Shown here piece after piece: positions 17,722 to 27,144 of a stretch of 64,000 nt of DNA; position 1 is the first letter of the stretch; each line of letters starts with the position of its first letter. This stretch comes from CAZSAK01 sp964605155 (GTDB taxonomy: Bacteria > Pseudomonadota > Gammaproteobacteria > SZUA-140), in NCBI GenBank assembly GCA_964605155.1, contig CAZSAK010000015.1:6181-70180 (forward strand), written 5' to 3'. A program made the translations under genes and the position numbers. The notes beneath the pieces are model-generated. The model was not told the origin of the DNA and ran no database searches. It saw only the letters and a program-made list of their open reading frames with translations.

Positions 17722-18789
17722 TTATGCCACATATTTTTTCAAGGCGGGATGGATTAATTGCCCCCCACTGACATTAATGCCTCCGTTTAACGCCTTATTT
17801 TTCTGCCAGTCTTTTTCGGCCAGGATCATCAAATAAGGCATCAATGAAGCCGAGAGCGCCTGAGATGCGCTTCTGGGTACCGCTCCGGGCATGTTGGTAA
17901 CTGCGTAATGAATAATATTCTCCCATATGAATGTGGGATCTGCATAGGTTGTTGGACGAGTAGTTTCAATACAGCCGCCCTGATCCACTGCTATATCTAT
18001 AATGACGCTGCCGGGACTCATCTGGCGTACCATATCCGCCGAAACCAGGTGAGGCGCCTTTTCACCGGTAATCAAAACCGCACCAACAAGTACATCCGCC
18101 TTGCAGGCTTCCCGTTCGATCAGATCATTGTAGGGATACAGGGCCGTGACATTACCGCCCAGCGCGCGCATGCGTTCAAGTTTTTGTCGATTACGATCAA
18201 ATACAACCACCTCTGCGCCCAGTGAGGCTGCCACAACTGCGGCGTTGCCACCAGCCACGCCGCCGCCGAGTATCACAACCCTGCCGCGTTCCGCAGCCGG
18301 CAGACCACCCAGTAGAATACCCTTGCCGCCGTGATGATGGTACAGCAACGTCGCAGCGGTTTGTACTGCAATCCTGCCTGCGATATCACTCATCGGCGCC
18401 AGTAACGGTAATTGTCCATCCTCGGATTGTACTGTCTCGAATCCGATAGCGGTCAGACCGATGTCCAATAGACGTTTGGTGAGTTCCGGATTGGCAGCGA
18501 GATGGAGATAACTGAACAGCAAATGGTCACTGCGTAGTAGTGATAATTCAGGTTCCACTGGTTCCTTCACCTTGACGATCAACCGGGCGGCTTCATACAA
18601 GGCATTGATGTCTGCCGATATGCTGGCACCTGCCATCCTGTATATCTGATCCGGATAACCACTCAATTCACCCGTGCCGCTCTGAATGAAGACCTCGTGA
18701 CCCAGACGAACCAATGCCGCAACCGCCTCAGGAATCAGTCCAACACGCCCTTCATGGATTTTGATCTCTCGTGGAATTCCGATACGCAT
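17722..18789 (-). CDS. ald: Alanine dehydrogenase
   Basis: A 355-residue enzyme converting L-alanine to pyruvate and ammonia with NAD. The N-terminal domain has MRIGIPREIKIHEGRVGLIP and VKVKEPVEPE with the catalytic lysine region; the Rossmann motif is VILGGGVAGGNAAVVAASLGAEV; the active-site VAVDQGG motif appears as IAVDQGGCIETTRPTTYADP. It is a little shorter than the typical 370 residues at the C-terminus but looks complete. It sits between trxB (divergent) and ftsK, where E. coli has lrp, so the nitrogen/alanine theme of that position is kept with a different gene. Confidence 0.94.
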   Translation of the reverse strand: MRIGIPREIKIHEGRVGLIPEAVAALVRLGHEVFIQSGTGELSGYPDQIYRMAGASISADINALYEAARLIVKVKEPVEPELSLLRSDHLLFSYLHLAANPELTKRLLDIGLTAIGFETVQSEDGQLPLLAPMSDIAGRIAVQTAATLLYHHHGGKGILLGGLPAAERGRVVILGGGVAGGNAAVVAASLGAEVVVFDRNRQKLERMRALGGNVTALYPYNDLIEREACKADVLVGAVLITGEKAPHLVSADMVRQMSPGSVIIDIAVDQGGCIETTRPTTYADPTFIWENIIHYAVTNMPGAVPRSASQALSASLMPYLMILAEKDWQKNKALNGGINVSGGQLIHPALKKYVA

Positions 18790-18947
18790 CTTTACCGTAC
18801 TCCTTACATAACGTACTATTTATCCCGGTTGTCACCGAATACGGATCAAACACAAGACCTTAAAAATTTTGGTGAATACCGCCGGGGCCGTGTTTCCTGC
18901 CTCTGTTTTCACAATATCATACATTCACAATCCTGGAGTTTACATAA

Positions 18948-19907
18948 GTGGCTGAAGCAAAACATTGCCGTCTATTGATCCTGGGGTCCGGTCCCGCCGG
19001 ATATACCGCGGCTATCTATGCCGCACGCGCCAATCTCAATCCGGTCCTCATCACAGGTATCGAACAGGGTGGGCAGCTAACAACCACCACAGACGTTGAT
19101 AACTGGCCCGGTGACCCCTACGATCTACAAGGCCCCGCACTGATGGAGCGGATGCTGCAGCACGCGCAACGCTTTGACACCGAGATTATCTTCGATCATA
19201 TCAACAAGGCTGACCTGAATCGCAAACCCTTTCAACTCATCGGCGACAGCGGTACTTACACCTGCGACGCCCTGATCATCGCCACCGGTGCATCCGCCAA
19301 ATATCTCGGCCTGCCTTCGGAAGAGGCCTACAAGGGACGAGGTGTTTCCGCCTGTGCAACCTGTGATGGCTTCTTTTATAAACAGCAACCTGTCGCGGTA
19401 ATCGGCGGCGGTAATACCGCCGTCGAAGAGGCGCTATATTTATCCAATATCGCCTCACAGGTCACCGTCGTTCACCGCCGTGACACGTTCAGGGCTGAAA
19501 AAATCCTCTCCAATAAACTCATCGAGAAATCTCATTCGGGTAATGTGACTATGGAATGGGACAGTGTACTGGAAGAGGTCCTGGGCTCCGATGCCGGGGT
19601 CACGGGAATTCGTATCAAGAACGTCAAGAACAATCAAACGAAAGGCCTCGATGTGCAGGGAGTATTCATCGCCATCGGCCACCAACCCAATACATCGATA
19701 TTTGAAGGCCAGCTTGAGATGAAAAACGGTTATATCAACCTGTATCCAACGGAACACGGCAATGCAACGGCGACCTGTATCCCGGGTGTATTCGCTGCAG
19801 GTGACGTCAGCGACCCGATATACCGCCAGGCCGTTACCTCGGCCGGCTCGGGTTGCATGGCAGCACTGGACGCGGAACGCTATCTCGACAATTTGAACGA
19901 CAATTGA
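18948..19907 (+). CDS. trxB: Thioredoxin reductase
   Basis: A 319-residue FAD/NADPH enzyme reducing thioredoxin. FAD motif GSGPAGYTAAIYAARA (13-28), EQGGQLTTTTDVDNWPG, the redox pair Cys136-Ala-Thr-Cys139 in SACATCDGFF, NADPH motif VIGGGNTAVEEALYLS and the closing FAAGDVSDPIYRQAVTSAGSGCMAA are complete. The start is GTG at 18948, preceded by TGGAG eleven bases upstream; no better ATG fits. It is divergent from ald. Confidence 0.97.
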   Translation: MAEAKHCRLLILGSGPAGYTAAIYAARANLNPVLITGIEQGGQLTTTTDVDNWPGDPYDLQGPALMERMLQHAQRFDTEIIFDHINKADLNRKPFQLIGDSGTYTCDALIIATGASAKYLGLPSEEAYKGRGVSACATCDGFFYKQQPVAVIGGGNTAVEEALYLSNIASQVTVVHRRDTFRAEKILSNKLIEKSHSGNVTMEWDSVLEEVLGSDAGVTGIRIKNVKNNQTKGLDVQGVFIAIGHQPNTSIFEGQLEMKNGYINLYPTEHGNATATCIPGVFAAGDVSDPIYRQAVTSAGSGCMAALDAERYLDNLNDN

Positions 19908-19952
19908 ATACGTGATGTATGAGAATATTCGCCAATAGCAAGGACCATCATC

Positions 19953-20246
19953 ATGTTTAAAAAAGATCAGAGGCGGTTCCCCCGAATTGATGTCGAATGT
20001 GAGATAAATTACAGGATTGTCAATGAGAGTGAATTCAAAACCGGGATAGCCAGAAATATCAGCAGCAAGGGCGTCCTGTTCGTGACAAATGGAAAATACG
20101 AGATCGGCCAGTTGATGGAGATCAAGATCGTACCAGGGGAAACGTCTGTCCCGACTCATGGCGCCATAATCGAGATTGTCAGGATAAATCCACTCAAAAG
20201 CGATAATAAAATTGAAATTGCAGGACTGATCAAGGTAATGAAATAA
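19953..20246 (+). CDS. Single-domain PilZ protein (c-di-GMP receptor candidate)
   Basis: A 97-residue protein that is almost entirely a PilZ domain. The first binding motif RRFPR (Arg7-x-x-x-Arg11) and the second NISSKG (NxSxxG, in ARNISSKGVLF) are both intact, so c-di-GMP binding is expected. It lies 45 bases after trxB with an AGGA ribosome site and may be co-transcribed with it. The effector target is unknown. Confidence 0.88.
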   Translation: MFKKDQRRFPRIDVECEINYRIVNESEFKTGIARNISSKGVLFVTNGKYEIGQLMEIKIVPGETSVPTHGAIIEIVRINPLKSDNKIEIAGLIKVMK

Positions 20247-20354
20247 TATCAATCACAAACCGGTTTCCCGCAGTCTGCAACAACCCGTATTTACTGCGAT
20301 CGATCAAGGGCAGTTCTATACGCAATCCTGCTTGAGTTTACAGCATCCGGCGCA

Positions 20355-21497
20355 ATGACCATGGATATTCGTATCATTAATACCATTGATGATGTGTCTG
20401 CGGCACACTGGAACGAGCTTCATGACAACCGCAATCCTTTCGTCACATATGAATTCCTGTCATCCCTCGAACGGGAACAGTGTGTCGGTGACGACACAGG
20501 GTGGGAGCCGCGCATCATCATTGCCGAGCAAGAGGATCAACCGGTGGGTGCCATCCCGATGTATCTCAAGTACCATTCCATGGGGGAATTCGTCTTCGAC
20601 TGGGCCTGGGCCGGCGCCTATAGTCGCAGTGGACTGGACTACTACCCAAAACTGGTGATTGCAATCCCCTATACGCCGGTTACCGGTCCACGGCTGTTAC
20701 TGGCCGATTCTCCGGAACGTAATCACATCGCAGAAGCCATGATCGATTTCGCACTTCAATATGCCCGTGACCAGGAAGTTTCCTCCATGCACTGGCTTTT
20801 TCCCAATGAATCGGATTCACAACGTTTGCAGCGCCATGGTCTCCTGCTGCGCACGGATTGCCAGTTTCACTGGAAAAACGCCGGCTATTCAAGTTTCGAC
20901 GATTTCATCTCACGGCTGTCATCTCATAAACGAAAAAAGCTCAAACGGGAACGCCGATATGTCGAAGAACAAGGCATCCGTTGTGAGGTAATCGAAGGGG
21001 ACGGGATTATTCCCTCCCATCTCGATACCTTCTACGAATTTTATCAATCGACTTTTTATAAAAAAGGACATATCGCCCCCTTGACACGCGGCTTCTTTAA
21101 AGCCCTGGGCAAAAGACTTCCCCGGTCCGTCGTCCTGATATTTGCATATCACGATTCTCAATGTGTCGCCGGCGCCTTCTTCATGCGGGGGCCAGATACA
21201 CTCTACGGCCGTTACTGGGGCTGCAAGGAGGAATTTCACAGCCTGCACTTCGAATTGTGTTATTACCGCGCGATTGATTATTGTATTGCACACGGGATTA
21301 AACATCTTGAGGCTGGCGCCCAGGGTGAACACAAATTGATGCGCGGTTTTTATCCGACCCAGACCCGTTCACTGCACTGGATAGCCCACCCGGCTTTTCG
21401 CAGGGCCATTGAGGATTATCTTGTGCATGAAACTCATGAAATCGAATTCTATATGAATCAGACAGAAAAACATTTGCCTTACAAAACCGGCTCCTGA
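20355..21497 (+). CDS. GNAT/FemAB-like acyltransferase (DUF482 type, peptidoglycan-associated family)
   Basis: A 380-residue protein. NPFVTYEFLSSLE, VPMYLKYHSMGEFVFDWAWA, LSSHKRKKLKRERRYVEEQG and LEAGAQGEHKLMRGFYPT match the family often named peptidogalycan biosynthesis or GNAT-type DUF482. The C-terminal half has the GNAT-like fold with a DTLYGRYWG strand. The acceptor is not known; amino-acyl transfer in the cell envelope has been suggested for relatives. Its stop overlaps the aat start (TGATG), so it is coupled with another enzyme that uses a GNAT-like fold and aminoacyl donors. Confidence 0.82.
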   Translation: MTMDIRIINTIDDVSAAHWNELHDNRNPFVTYEFLSSLEREQCVGDDTGWEPRIIIAEQEDQPVGAIPMYLKYHSMGEFVFDWAWAGAYSRSGLDYYPKLVIAIPYTPVTGPRLLLADSPERNHIAEAMIDFALQYARDQEVSSMHWLFPNESDSQRLQRHGLLLRTDCQFHWKNAGYSSFDDFISRLSSHKRKKLKRERRYVEEQGIRCEVIEGDGIIPSHLDTFYEFYQSTFYKKGHIAPLTRGFFKALGKRLPRSVVLIFAYHDSQCVAGAFFMRGPDTLYGRYWGCKEEFHSLHFELCYYRAIDYCIAHGIKHLEAGAQGEHKLMRGFYPTQTRSLHWIAHPAFRRAIEDYLVHETHEIEFYMNQTEKHLPYKTGS

Positions 21498-22234
21498 TGA
21501 CCATCACGGCGCACGACATTCCTGTCTGGATCGACCCGCAGACGACCGAATGCCGGTTCCCCGATGTCTCTCTGGCGCTTGTGGAACCTAATGGCCTGTT
21601 GGCCATCGGCGGAAATCTTTCTGCACGATGTCTGCTTAACGCCTATCGACACGGGGTATTTCCCTGGTATAACGATGGCCAACCGATACTGTGGTGGAGT
21701 CCTGATCCACGCGCGGTGCTTTTTCCGTCCGAATTCAGGGTATCACGCAGCCTGCGCAAGACCCTTAATAAGGATCTCTATACTGTCACCCTGGATACAG
21801 CCTTTGCACAGGTCGTTGAGGCATGTTCCGAATCACGTCCATATGCCAGCGGCACATGGATCACGCAGGAAATGAAGCAGGCCTACCAGTTGCTGTTTGA
21901 ACAGGGATATGCCCATTCCGCAGAGACCTGGAGTCACGGAAAACTGGTGGGAGGACTCTATGGCGTTGCGATAGGCGGCGCGTTTTTCGGGGAATCCATG
22001 TTTTACCGCAAACGTGATGCGTCCAAGGTCGCTTTTACCCGGCTGGTTCGCCAACTGGGCGCCTGGGGCTATCAATTGGTCGATTGTCAACTCTCGTCAC
22101 AACATCTGGCAAGCCTGGGTGCACGCGATATAAACAGAGTGGAATTTTGCCGGATACTGGCGGAGGCCTGTAAACTACCGGGTCGGGAAGCGCCATGGAG
22201 ATTCGACATGAGTACCGATCATGGTACCGGGTAA
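21497..22234 (+). CDS. aat: Leucyl/phenylalanyl-tRNA-protein transferase
   Basis: A 245-residue Aat that adds Leu or Phe to proteins starting with Lys or Arg, making them ClpS/ClpAP substrates. The signature FPWYNDGQPILWWSPDPRAVL, TWITQEMKQAYQLLFEQGYAHSAETW and GGLYGVAIGGAFFGESMF are complete. The gene order aat-infA-clpA-clpS puts all parts of the N-end rule pathway within 3.7 kb, as in E. coli. Confidence 0.97.
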   Translation: MTITAHDIPVWIDPQTTECRFPDVSLALVEPNGLLAIGGNLSARCLLNAYRHGVFPWYNDGQPILWWSPDPRAVLFPSEFRVSRSLRKTLNKDLYTVTLDTAFAQVVEACSESRPYASGTWITQEMKQAYQLLFEQGYAHSAETWSHGKLVGGLYGVAIGGAFFGESMFYRKRDASKVAFTRLVRQLGAWGYQLVDCQLSSQHLASLGARDINRVEFCRILAEACKLPGREAPWRFDMSTDHGTG

Positions 22235-22325
22235 GTAATCAATTCAAGAATCAGGTATACTATCTGGTTTTTGCAGATCGTATTCTATAGAATCTTGGTC
22301 CAATCAACATAAGACGAAACAAACA

Positions 22326-22544
22326 ATGGCAAAAGAAGAACACATCGAAATGGAAGGGACGGTCATCGAAACCTTGCCCAATACCATGTTCCGTGTCGAG
22401 TTGGAAAACGGCCATGTTGTCACCGCCCATATCTCGGGAAAAATGCGTAAGCATTACATCCGTATCCTGACCGGGGACAAGGTAACCGTGCAACTGACCC
22501 CTTATGACCTGTCAAAAGGCAGGATTGTCTTTCGTGCCCGCTAG
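22326..22544 (+). CDS. infA: Translation initiation factor IF-1
   Basis: A 72-residue S1-fold protein, MAKEEHIEMEGTVIETLPN continuing to the conserved end YDLSKGRIVFRAR, identical in length to the E. coli protein. IF-1 occupies the ribosomal A site during initiation. It lies 91 bases after aat and converges on clpA with only 10 bases between the stop codons, so no separate terminator fits there. Confidence 0.98.
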   Translation: MAKEEHIEMEGTVIETLPNTMFRVELENGHVVTAHISGKMRKHYIRILTGDKVTVQLTPYDLSKGRIVFRAR

Positions 22545-22554
22545 CTTGTGACGG

Positions 22555-24825
22555 CTATTCTTCTTCGACAGTTTCCTTGGAATTTGCCTTTATATCGAAC
22601 ACCAGTTTCTCGTCCTTGACGTCGATCCGTATTGAACCGCCTTTTACCAGTTTTCCGAACAGCAATTCCTCGGCGAGAGGTTTCTTGATGTTTTCCTGAA
22701 TAGTGCGGGCCATGGGTCTCGCCCCCATCTTTGGATCGAAGCCGTTGACTGCAAGCCATCGACGTGCAGGTTCCTCGACCTCAAGCGCGACATTCTTCTC
22801 CTGAAGTTGTGCCTCCAGTTCGATAATAAACTTGTCAACGACGTGCGAGATGGTCGCCGGTTCAAGCGCCTTGAATTGTATGATCGCATCGAGACGGTTA
22901 CGGAACTCGGGAGTGAACATGCGCTTGATAACCTCCATCCCATCGGTTGAATGATCCTGATGGGTAAATCCTATCGACGGACGGCTCATCTGCTCGGCAC
23001 CCGCGTTGGTGGTCATGACGATGATCACATTGCGAAAATCCGCCTTGCGGCCATTGTTGTCCGTCAGGGTGCCGTGATCCATGATCTGCAATAACAGGTT
23101 ATACACATCCGGATGGGCCTTCTCGATCTCGTCGAGCAATAACACGGCGTGTGGATGTTTGGTAATCTCCTCGGTCATCAGTCCACCCTGATCAAATCCG
23201 ACATAGCCCGGGGGTGCACCGATCAGGCGCGAGACGGTGTGGCGCTCCATGTACTCGGACATATCGAAGCGTATCAATTCTATCCCGAGAATATGTGCGA
23301 GCTGGCGCGTCACTTCTGTCTTACCGACACCGGTTGGGCCGGCAAACAGGAACGAACCGATGGGCTTACTGCTGTCACCGATACCCGAGCGTGCCATCTT
23401 GATGGCGGATGCCAGCACATCGATGGCCTCGTCCTGGCCGTAGACCACCATCTTGAGATCACGTTCCAGGGTGCGCAGTTTATCCTTGTCGGAACTGGAG
23501 ACGCTTTTTGCCGGGATGCGGGCGATCTTGGCGATGATATCCTCCACCTGTTTGACGCCAATTGTCTTTTTTCGTTTTGAGGTGGGCTGCAAGCGCTGAT
23601 TCGCGCCAGCCTCGTCGATGACATCGATTGCCTTGTCCGGGAGGTGACGGTCATTGATATAACGTGCGGACAATTCCACCGCGACGCGCAGGGATTCGCG
23701 CGTATATTTCACCTTGTGATGATCTTCGTAACGACCCTTCAAGCCCTGCAGGATCTGCACCGCCTCCTCGATCGACGGTTCTGTGATATCGATCTTCTGG
23801 AATCGGCGCGCCAATGCGCGATCCTTTTCAAAGATCCCGCGGTATTCGTTATATGTGGTCGATCCGATGCATCTCAGATCACCCGTTGAAAGCACCGGCT
23901 TGATTAGGTTGGATGCATCCATGACACCGCCGGATGCCGAACCGGCACCGATGATGGTATGGATCTCGTCTATAAACAGGATGGCGCTTGGCTCTTTCTT
24001 GAGTTGTGCAAGGATACCCTTGAGGCGTTTTTCGAAATCGCCACGGTATTTCGTTCCGGCCAGCAAAGCACCCATGTCGAGGGCATAGATATTGGTCTTT
24101 TTCAGCACCTCGGGTACCTCTCCGTCGACGATCTTCTTGGCCAGACCTTCCGCAATGGCGGTTTTACCCACACCCGCTTCGCCGACCAGCAGGGGGTTGT
24201 TCTTCCGTCGGCGGCATAGTACCTGGATGACACGCTCCAGCTCGATGCCGCGGCCGATAAGCGGATCGATCTTGCCGAGCAAGGCAAGCTGATTCAGATT
24301 CGTCGCAAAATTTTCAAGCGGCGTTTTGGTGGTGGTATCCGCCTCAACCTCTTCATCCGAGGAGATCGAAATCCCGTCCAGCTCGTCCTCTCCCGACATC
24401 TTGGTCAGGCCATGGGAGATATAATTGACGACGTCGAGACGGGTAATGTTTTGTTCATTCAGAAAGTAGACGGCCTGGGAATCCTGTTCACCGAAGATGG
24501 CAACCAGGACATTGGCGGCGCCTACCTCGCGCTTGCCGGTGGATTGCACATGAAACACTGCCCTCTGCAGAACCCTCTGGAATCCCAGTGTCGGTTGGGT
24601 CTCGCTTTCCTCATCATGCAACAGGGGGGTGGTCTCATCGAGAAAACCGCTAATATCCCGCTTCAGGTTATCGATATCTGCGCCACAGGCACGCAGCACC
24701 GATGAGGCGGATGAATTATCGAGCAAGGCCAGTAACAAATGCTCTACGGTCATAAATTCATGATTTTTATCGCGTGCCTCTCGAAAGGCGGCATTTAAAG
24801 TAAATTCAAGATCCTTGCTTAACAT
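22555..24825 (-). CDS. clpA: ClpA, ATPase subunit of the ClpAP protease
   Basis: A 756-residue Hsp100 protein. The N-domain (1-about 145) binds ClpS; D1 has GEAGVGKTAIAEGLA and D2 has GPTGVGKTEVTRQLA, with the arginine-finger and sensor regions in place. The C-terminal part contains the IGF-like loop region that docks on ClpP (PSIGFTHQDHS). Its start is preceded by an AAGGTGAT ribosome site, and clpS lies 22 bases upstream in the same direction. Confidence 0.98.
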   Translation of the reverse strand: MLSKDLEFTLNAAFREARDKNHEFMTVEHLLLALLDNSSASSVLRACGADIDNLKRDISGFLDETTPLLHDEESETQPTLGFQRVLQRAVFHVQSTGKREVGAANVLVAIFGEQDSQAVYFLNEQNITRLDVVNYISHGLTKMSGEDELDGISISSDEEVEADTTTKTPLENFATNLNQLALLGKIDPLIGRGIELERVIQVLCRRRKNNPLLVGEAGVGKTAIAEGLAKKIVDGEVPEVLKKTNIYALDMGALLAGTKYRGDFEKRLKGILAQLKKEPSAILFIDEIHTIIGAGSASGGVMDASNLIKPVLSTGDLRCIGSTTYNEYRGIFEKDRALARRFQKIDITEPSIEEAVQILQGLKGRYEDHHKVKYTRESLRVAVELSARYINDRHLPDKAIDVIDEAGANQRLQPTSKRKKTIGVKQVEDIIAKIARIPAKSVSSSDKDKLRTLERDLKMVVYGQDEAIDVLASAIKMARSGIGDSSKPIGSFLFAGPTGVGKTEVTRQLAHILGIELIRFDMSEYMERHTVSRLIGAPPGYVGFDQGGLMTEEITKHPHAVLLLDEIEKAHPDVYNLLLQIMDHGTLTDNNGRKADFRNVIIVMTTNAGAEQMSRPSIGFTHQDHSTDGMEVIKRMFTPEFRNRLDAIIQFKALEPATISHVVDKFIIELEAQLQEKNVALEVEEPARRWLAVNGFDPKMGARPMARTIQENIKKPLAEELLFGKLVKGGSIRIDVKDEKLVFDIKANSKETVEEE

Positions 24826-24847
24826 AGAATCACCTTTTTGTTTATGA

Positions 24848-25171
24848 CTAAGCCTCTTCCATGGTGCACTTCAAGGGATGCTGGTTTTCGCGGGAAAATT
24901 GATTGACCAGAGCAACCTTTGTCTCAGCGATATCCCGGGAATACACACCGCAAACCCCGACTCCGCGCGTATGGACATGTAGCATGATCTGGGTTGCCGT
25001 TTCACGGTCCATACCGAAGATCTTTTGCAGGACATCAACTACAAAGTCCATCGGTGTATAGTCATCATTGATCAATAACACCTTGTATAAGGGTGGTCGC
25101 TTAAGCTTGGGTTTGGCCTCCTGAAGCGCCAAACCATCGTCATGGAAATGCTGCTGCTTGGTACCCTTCAT
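24848..25171 (-). CDS. clpS: ClpS, N-end rule adaptor
   Basis: A 107-residue adaptor. KVLLINDDYTPMDFVVDVLQKIF with the substrate-pocket Asn-Asp and Met, and AHVHTRGVGVCGVYSRDIAETK-like sequence (here LHVHTRGVGVCGVYSRD) identify ClpS, which hands proteins with N-terminal Leu, Phe, Trp or Tyr to ClpAP. It is upstream of clpA, and a cold-shock gene is divergent from it, as for cspD in E. coli. Confidence 0.98.
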   Translation of the reverse strand: MKGTKQQHFHDDGLALQEAKPKLKRPPLYKVLLINDDYTPMDFVVDVLQKIFGMDRETATQIMLHVHTRGVGVCGVYSRDIAETKVALVNQFSRENQHPLKCTMEEA

Positions 25172-25406
25172 GACATATATTATAGCCGATCCAGAAAAAA
25201 AATTCCTCGCCAGATCTACAGATAACTACAAGAATAATAGACCTATTTTGTCCAGTTTCGTGAAAAGAACCGGTCGATATGAACCTCCATTCTACACCAT
25301 GCCCGGATGATCGTATTTGCCTTCAAGGACAAGCAAGATATTGGCCAATCAAGGCTGGGGATAGAGATGCCGTACCCCGGAAGCTCGTAAGGATCTAAAA
25401 TAGAAC

Positions 25407-25435
25407 TTGACTAAGGCACTCAATTTGATCATAAA
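25407..25435 (+). promoter_or_regulatory. Predicted sigma-70 promoter of the cold-shock gene
   Basis: TTGACT (5 of 6), a 17-base spacer and CATAAA (4 of 6). The start would be about 90 bases before the ATG, leaving a long leader as is common for cold-shock genes. It is the only clear signal in the 360-base gap 25172-25531 between clpS and the cold-shock gene. Confidence 0.4.
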
Positions 25436-25531
25436 TAGTGTTGCTAAAATAATAATAAAGATCATCACAACATACTTCAGATAATAACGAATGCGGTAGT
25501 TCTGCTGCAATAACATGAGGTAAGGGGAGTT

Positions 25532-25747
25532 ATGGCGACAGGAGCAGTAAAGTGGTTTAGTAATGCCAAGGGTTTCGGGTTTATTTCACCAGATGAAGGC
25601 GGTGAAGACGTATTTGCCCATTTTTCAGAAATCAGCATGGAAGGTTATAAGAGTCTGAAAGGTGGTCAGAAAGTCGAATTCGAAATTACCGAAGGGCCTA
25701 AAGGTCTGTTCGCGGCAAATATTCGACCTTCACAAGAACAACAATAA
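25532..25747 (+). CDS. CspA-family cold-shock protein
   Basis: A 71-residue OB-fold protein, ATGAVKWFSNAKGFGFISPD with RNP1 (KGFGFI) and RNP2 (VFAHFSEI) intact. It binds single-stranded nucleic acid. The position next to clpS and the stationary-phase-like context match cspD of E. coli, but the sequence alone does not separate cspD from other paralogues, so no symbol is given. A strong ribosome site AGGTAAGGGGAG precedes the ATG. Confidence 0.95.
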   Translation: MATGAVKWFSNAKGFGFISPDEGGEDVFAHFSEISMEGYKSLKGGQKVEFEITEGPKGLFAANIRPSQEQQ

Positions 25748-25802
25748 CAGCACAGTTCGCATAGCCAGTTGGCTAAAAAAATCGATGCGCTATCGCGTAG
25801 GG

Positions 25803-27059
25803 CTACATATTGGCTACGATGGCATCTCCAAACCCTGAACAGCTCACCAGGGTTGCGCCCGTCATGAGACGTTCGAGATCATAGGTCACTGTCTTGTTCA
25901 ATATCGCTCTGCTGAGTCCTTTTATAACCAAATCAGCCGCTTCGGCCCATCCCAGATGGCGCAGCATCATCTCCGCCGACAGGATCAATGAACCGGGGTT
26001 GACCTGATCCTTGCCGGCATATTTTGGCGCGGTACCATGGGTGGCTTCGAACATGGCTACGGTATCCGAGAGATTGGCGCCCGGCGCGATCCCGATTCCG
26101 CCCACCTGTGCGGCGAGGGCGTCGGAAATATAATCACCGTTCAGATTGAGAGTGGCGATAACGCTGTAATCCCCCGGTCGCAACAGAATCTGTTGCAAAA
26201 AGGCATCGGCGATCACGTCCTTGATAATGATCTCCTTTTTTGTCCGCGGATTTTTCATCCGGCACCACGGTCCCGTATCAATCTCCCGCGCGCCAAACTC
26301 CTCCTTGGCCAGTTCATATCCCCAGTTCTTGAAGCTTCCTTCCGTAAATTTCATGATATTGCCCTTGTGGACCAGGGTAATGGAACTGTGGTCGTTGTCG
26401 ATCGCATAACGGATTGCCTTGCGCACCAATCGGCGAGTACCGTCGCGAGACACTGGCTTGATGCCGATACCGGAGCTTTCAGGAAAGCGGATCTTTTTCA
26501 CTCCCATCTGCTGTTGTAGAAAATCGATCAGCTTTTTCGCCTCCGGTGAACCGGCCTCCCATTCGATGCCTGCATAGATATCCTCGGAATTTTCACGGAA
26601 GATAATCATATGGGTCTTTTCAGGTTCCTTGAGCGGGCTCGGCGTACCTTTAAAATAACGAATTGGACGCAGGCAGACGTAAAGATCGAGATTCTGTCGC
26701 AGGGCAACATTCAGGGATCGTATTCCGCCGCCGACCGGGGTGGTCAGCGGACCCTTGATGGAAACACTGTATTCCCGCAGGGCATCGAGTGTTTCATCGG
26801 GCAACCAGATATCCTTACCGTATACACGGGTGGCCTTTTCACCGGCGTAGACCTCCATCCAGGCGATGGAGCGTTTGCCGCCGTATGACTTGGCAACGGC
26901 GGCATTGACCACATTCTGCATGACCGGGGTAATATCCACGCCTATACCGTCACCTTCGATACAGGGAATGACCGGGTGTTGCGGAACATTCAGGGAAAAA
27001 TCATCATTGATGGTGATCTTTTCCCCGTCACCGGGGATGTTAATATGATGGAATGCCAT
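25803..27059 (-). CDS. icd: NADP-dependent isocitrate dehydrogenase
   Basis: 418 residues from the ATG at 27059 (MAFHHINIPGDGEKITI), close to the 416 of E. coli Icd. It oxidises isocitrate to 2-oxoglutarate in the TCA cycle. IPCIEGDGIGVDITPVM, the substrate loop ENSEDIYAGIEW with the regulatory serine, KGNIMKFTEGSFKNWG and the NADP-binding end THGTAPKYAGKDQVNPGS are present. The frame extends 47 codons upstream to 27200 but the extra part overlaps the divergent rluE and is not conserved. icd and rluE are divergent, as in E. coli. Confidence 0.97.
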   Translation of the reverse strand: MAFHHINIPGDGEKITINDDFSLNVPQHPVIPCIEGDGIGVDITPVMQNVVNAAVAKSYGGKRSIAWMEVYAGEKATRVYGKDIWLPDETLDALREYSVSIKGPLTTPVGGGIRSLNVALRQNLDLYVCLRPIRYFKGTPSPLKEPEKTHMIIFRENSEDIYAGIEWEAGSPEAKKLIDFLQQQMGVKKIRFPESSGIGIKPVSRDGTRRLVRKAIRYAIDNDHSSITLVHKGNIMKFTEGSFKNWGYELAKEEFGAREIDTGPWCRMKNPRTKKEIIIKDVIADAFLQQILLRPGDYSVIATLNLNGDYISDALAAQVGGIGIAPGANLSDTVAMFEATHGTAPKYAGKDQVNPGSLILSAEMMLRHLGWAEAADLVIKGLSRAILNKTVTYDLERLMTGATLVSCSGFGDAIVANM

Positions 27060-27144
27060 GGATACTCCCTTGTTTTTCCGCGCAAACAAACGGTTTATTC
27101 TATCAGTTATACAGGTTATGTACATATGCAGCGCCAGAGCCGTG

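Noticed and set aside
19455..20252. A 265-residue minus-strand frame opposite trxB and the PilZ gene
   Set aside because: Both plus-strand genes have family motifs; the antisense frame spans two unrelated genes and has no recognisable domain.
25748..25802. Inverted repeat AGCCA-GT-TGGCT followed by a run of A after the cold-shock gene
   Set aside because: On the plus strand the run is A rather than T; on the minus strand the T run comes before the hairpin, so it does not make a normal terminator.
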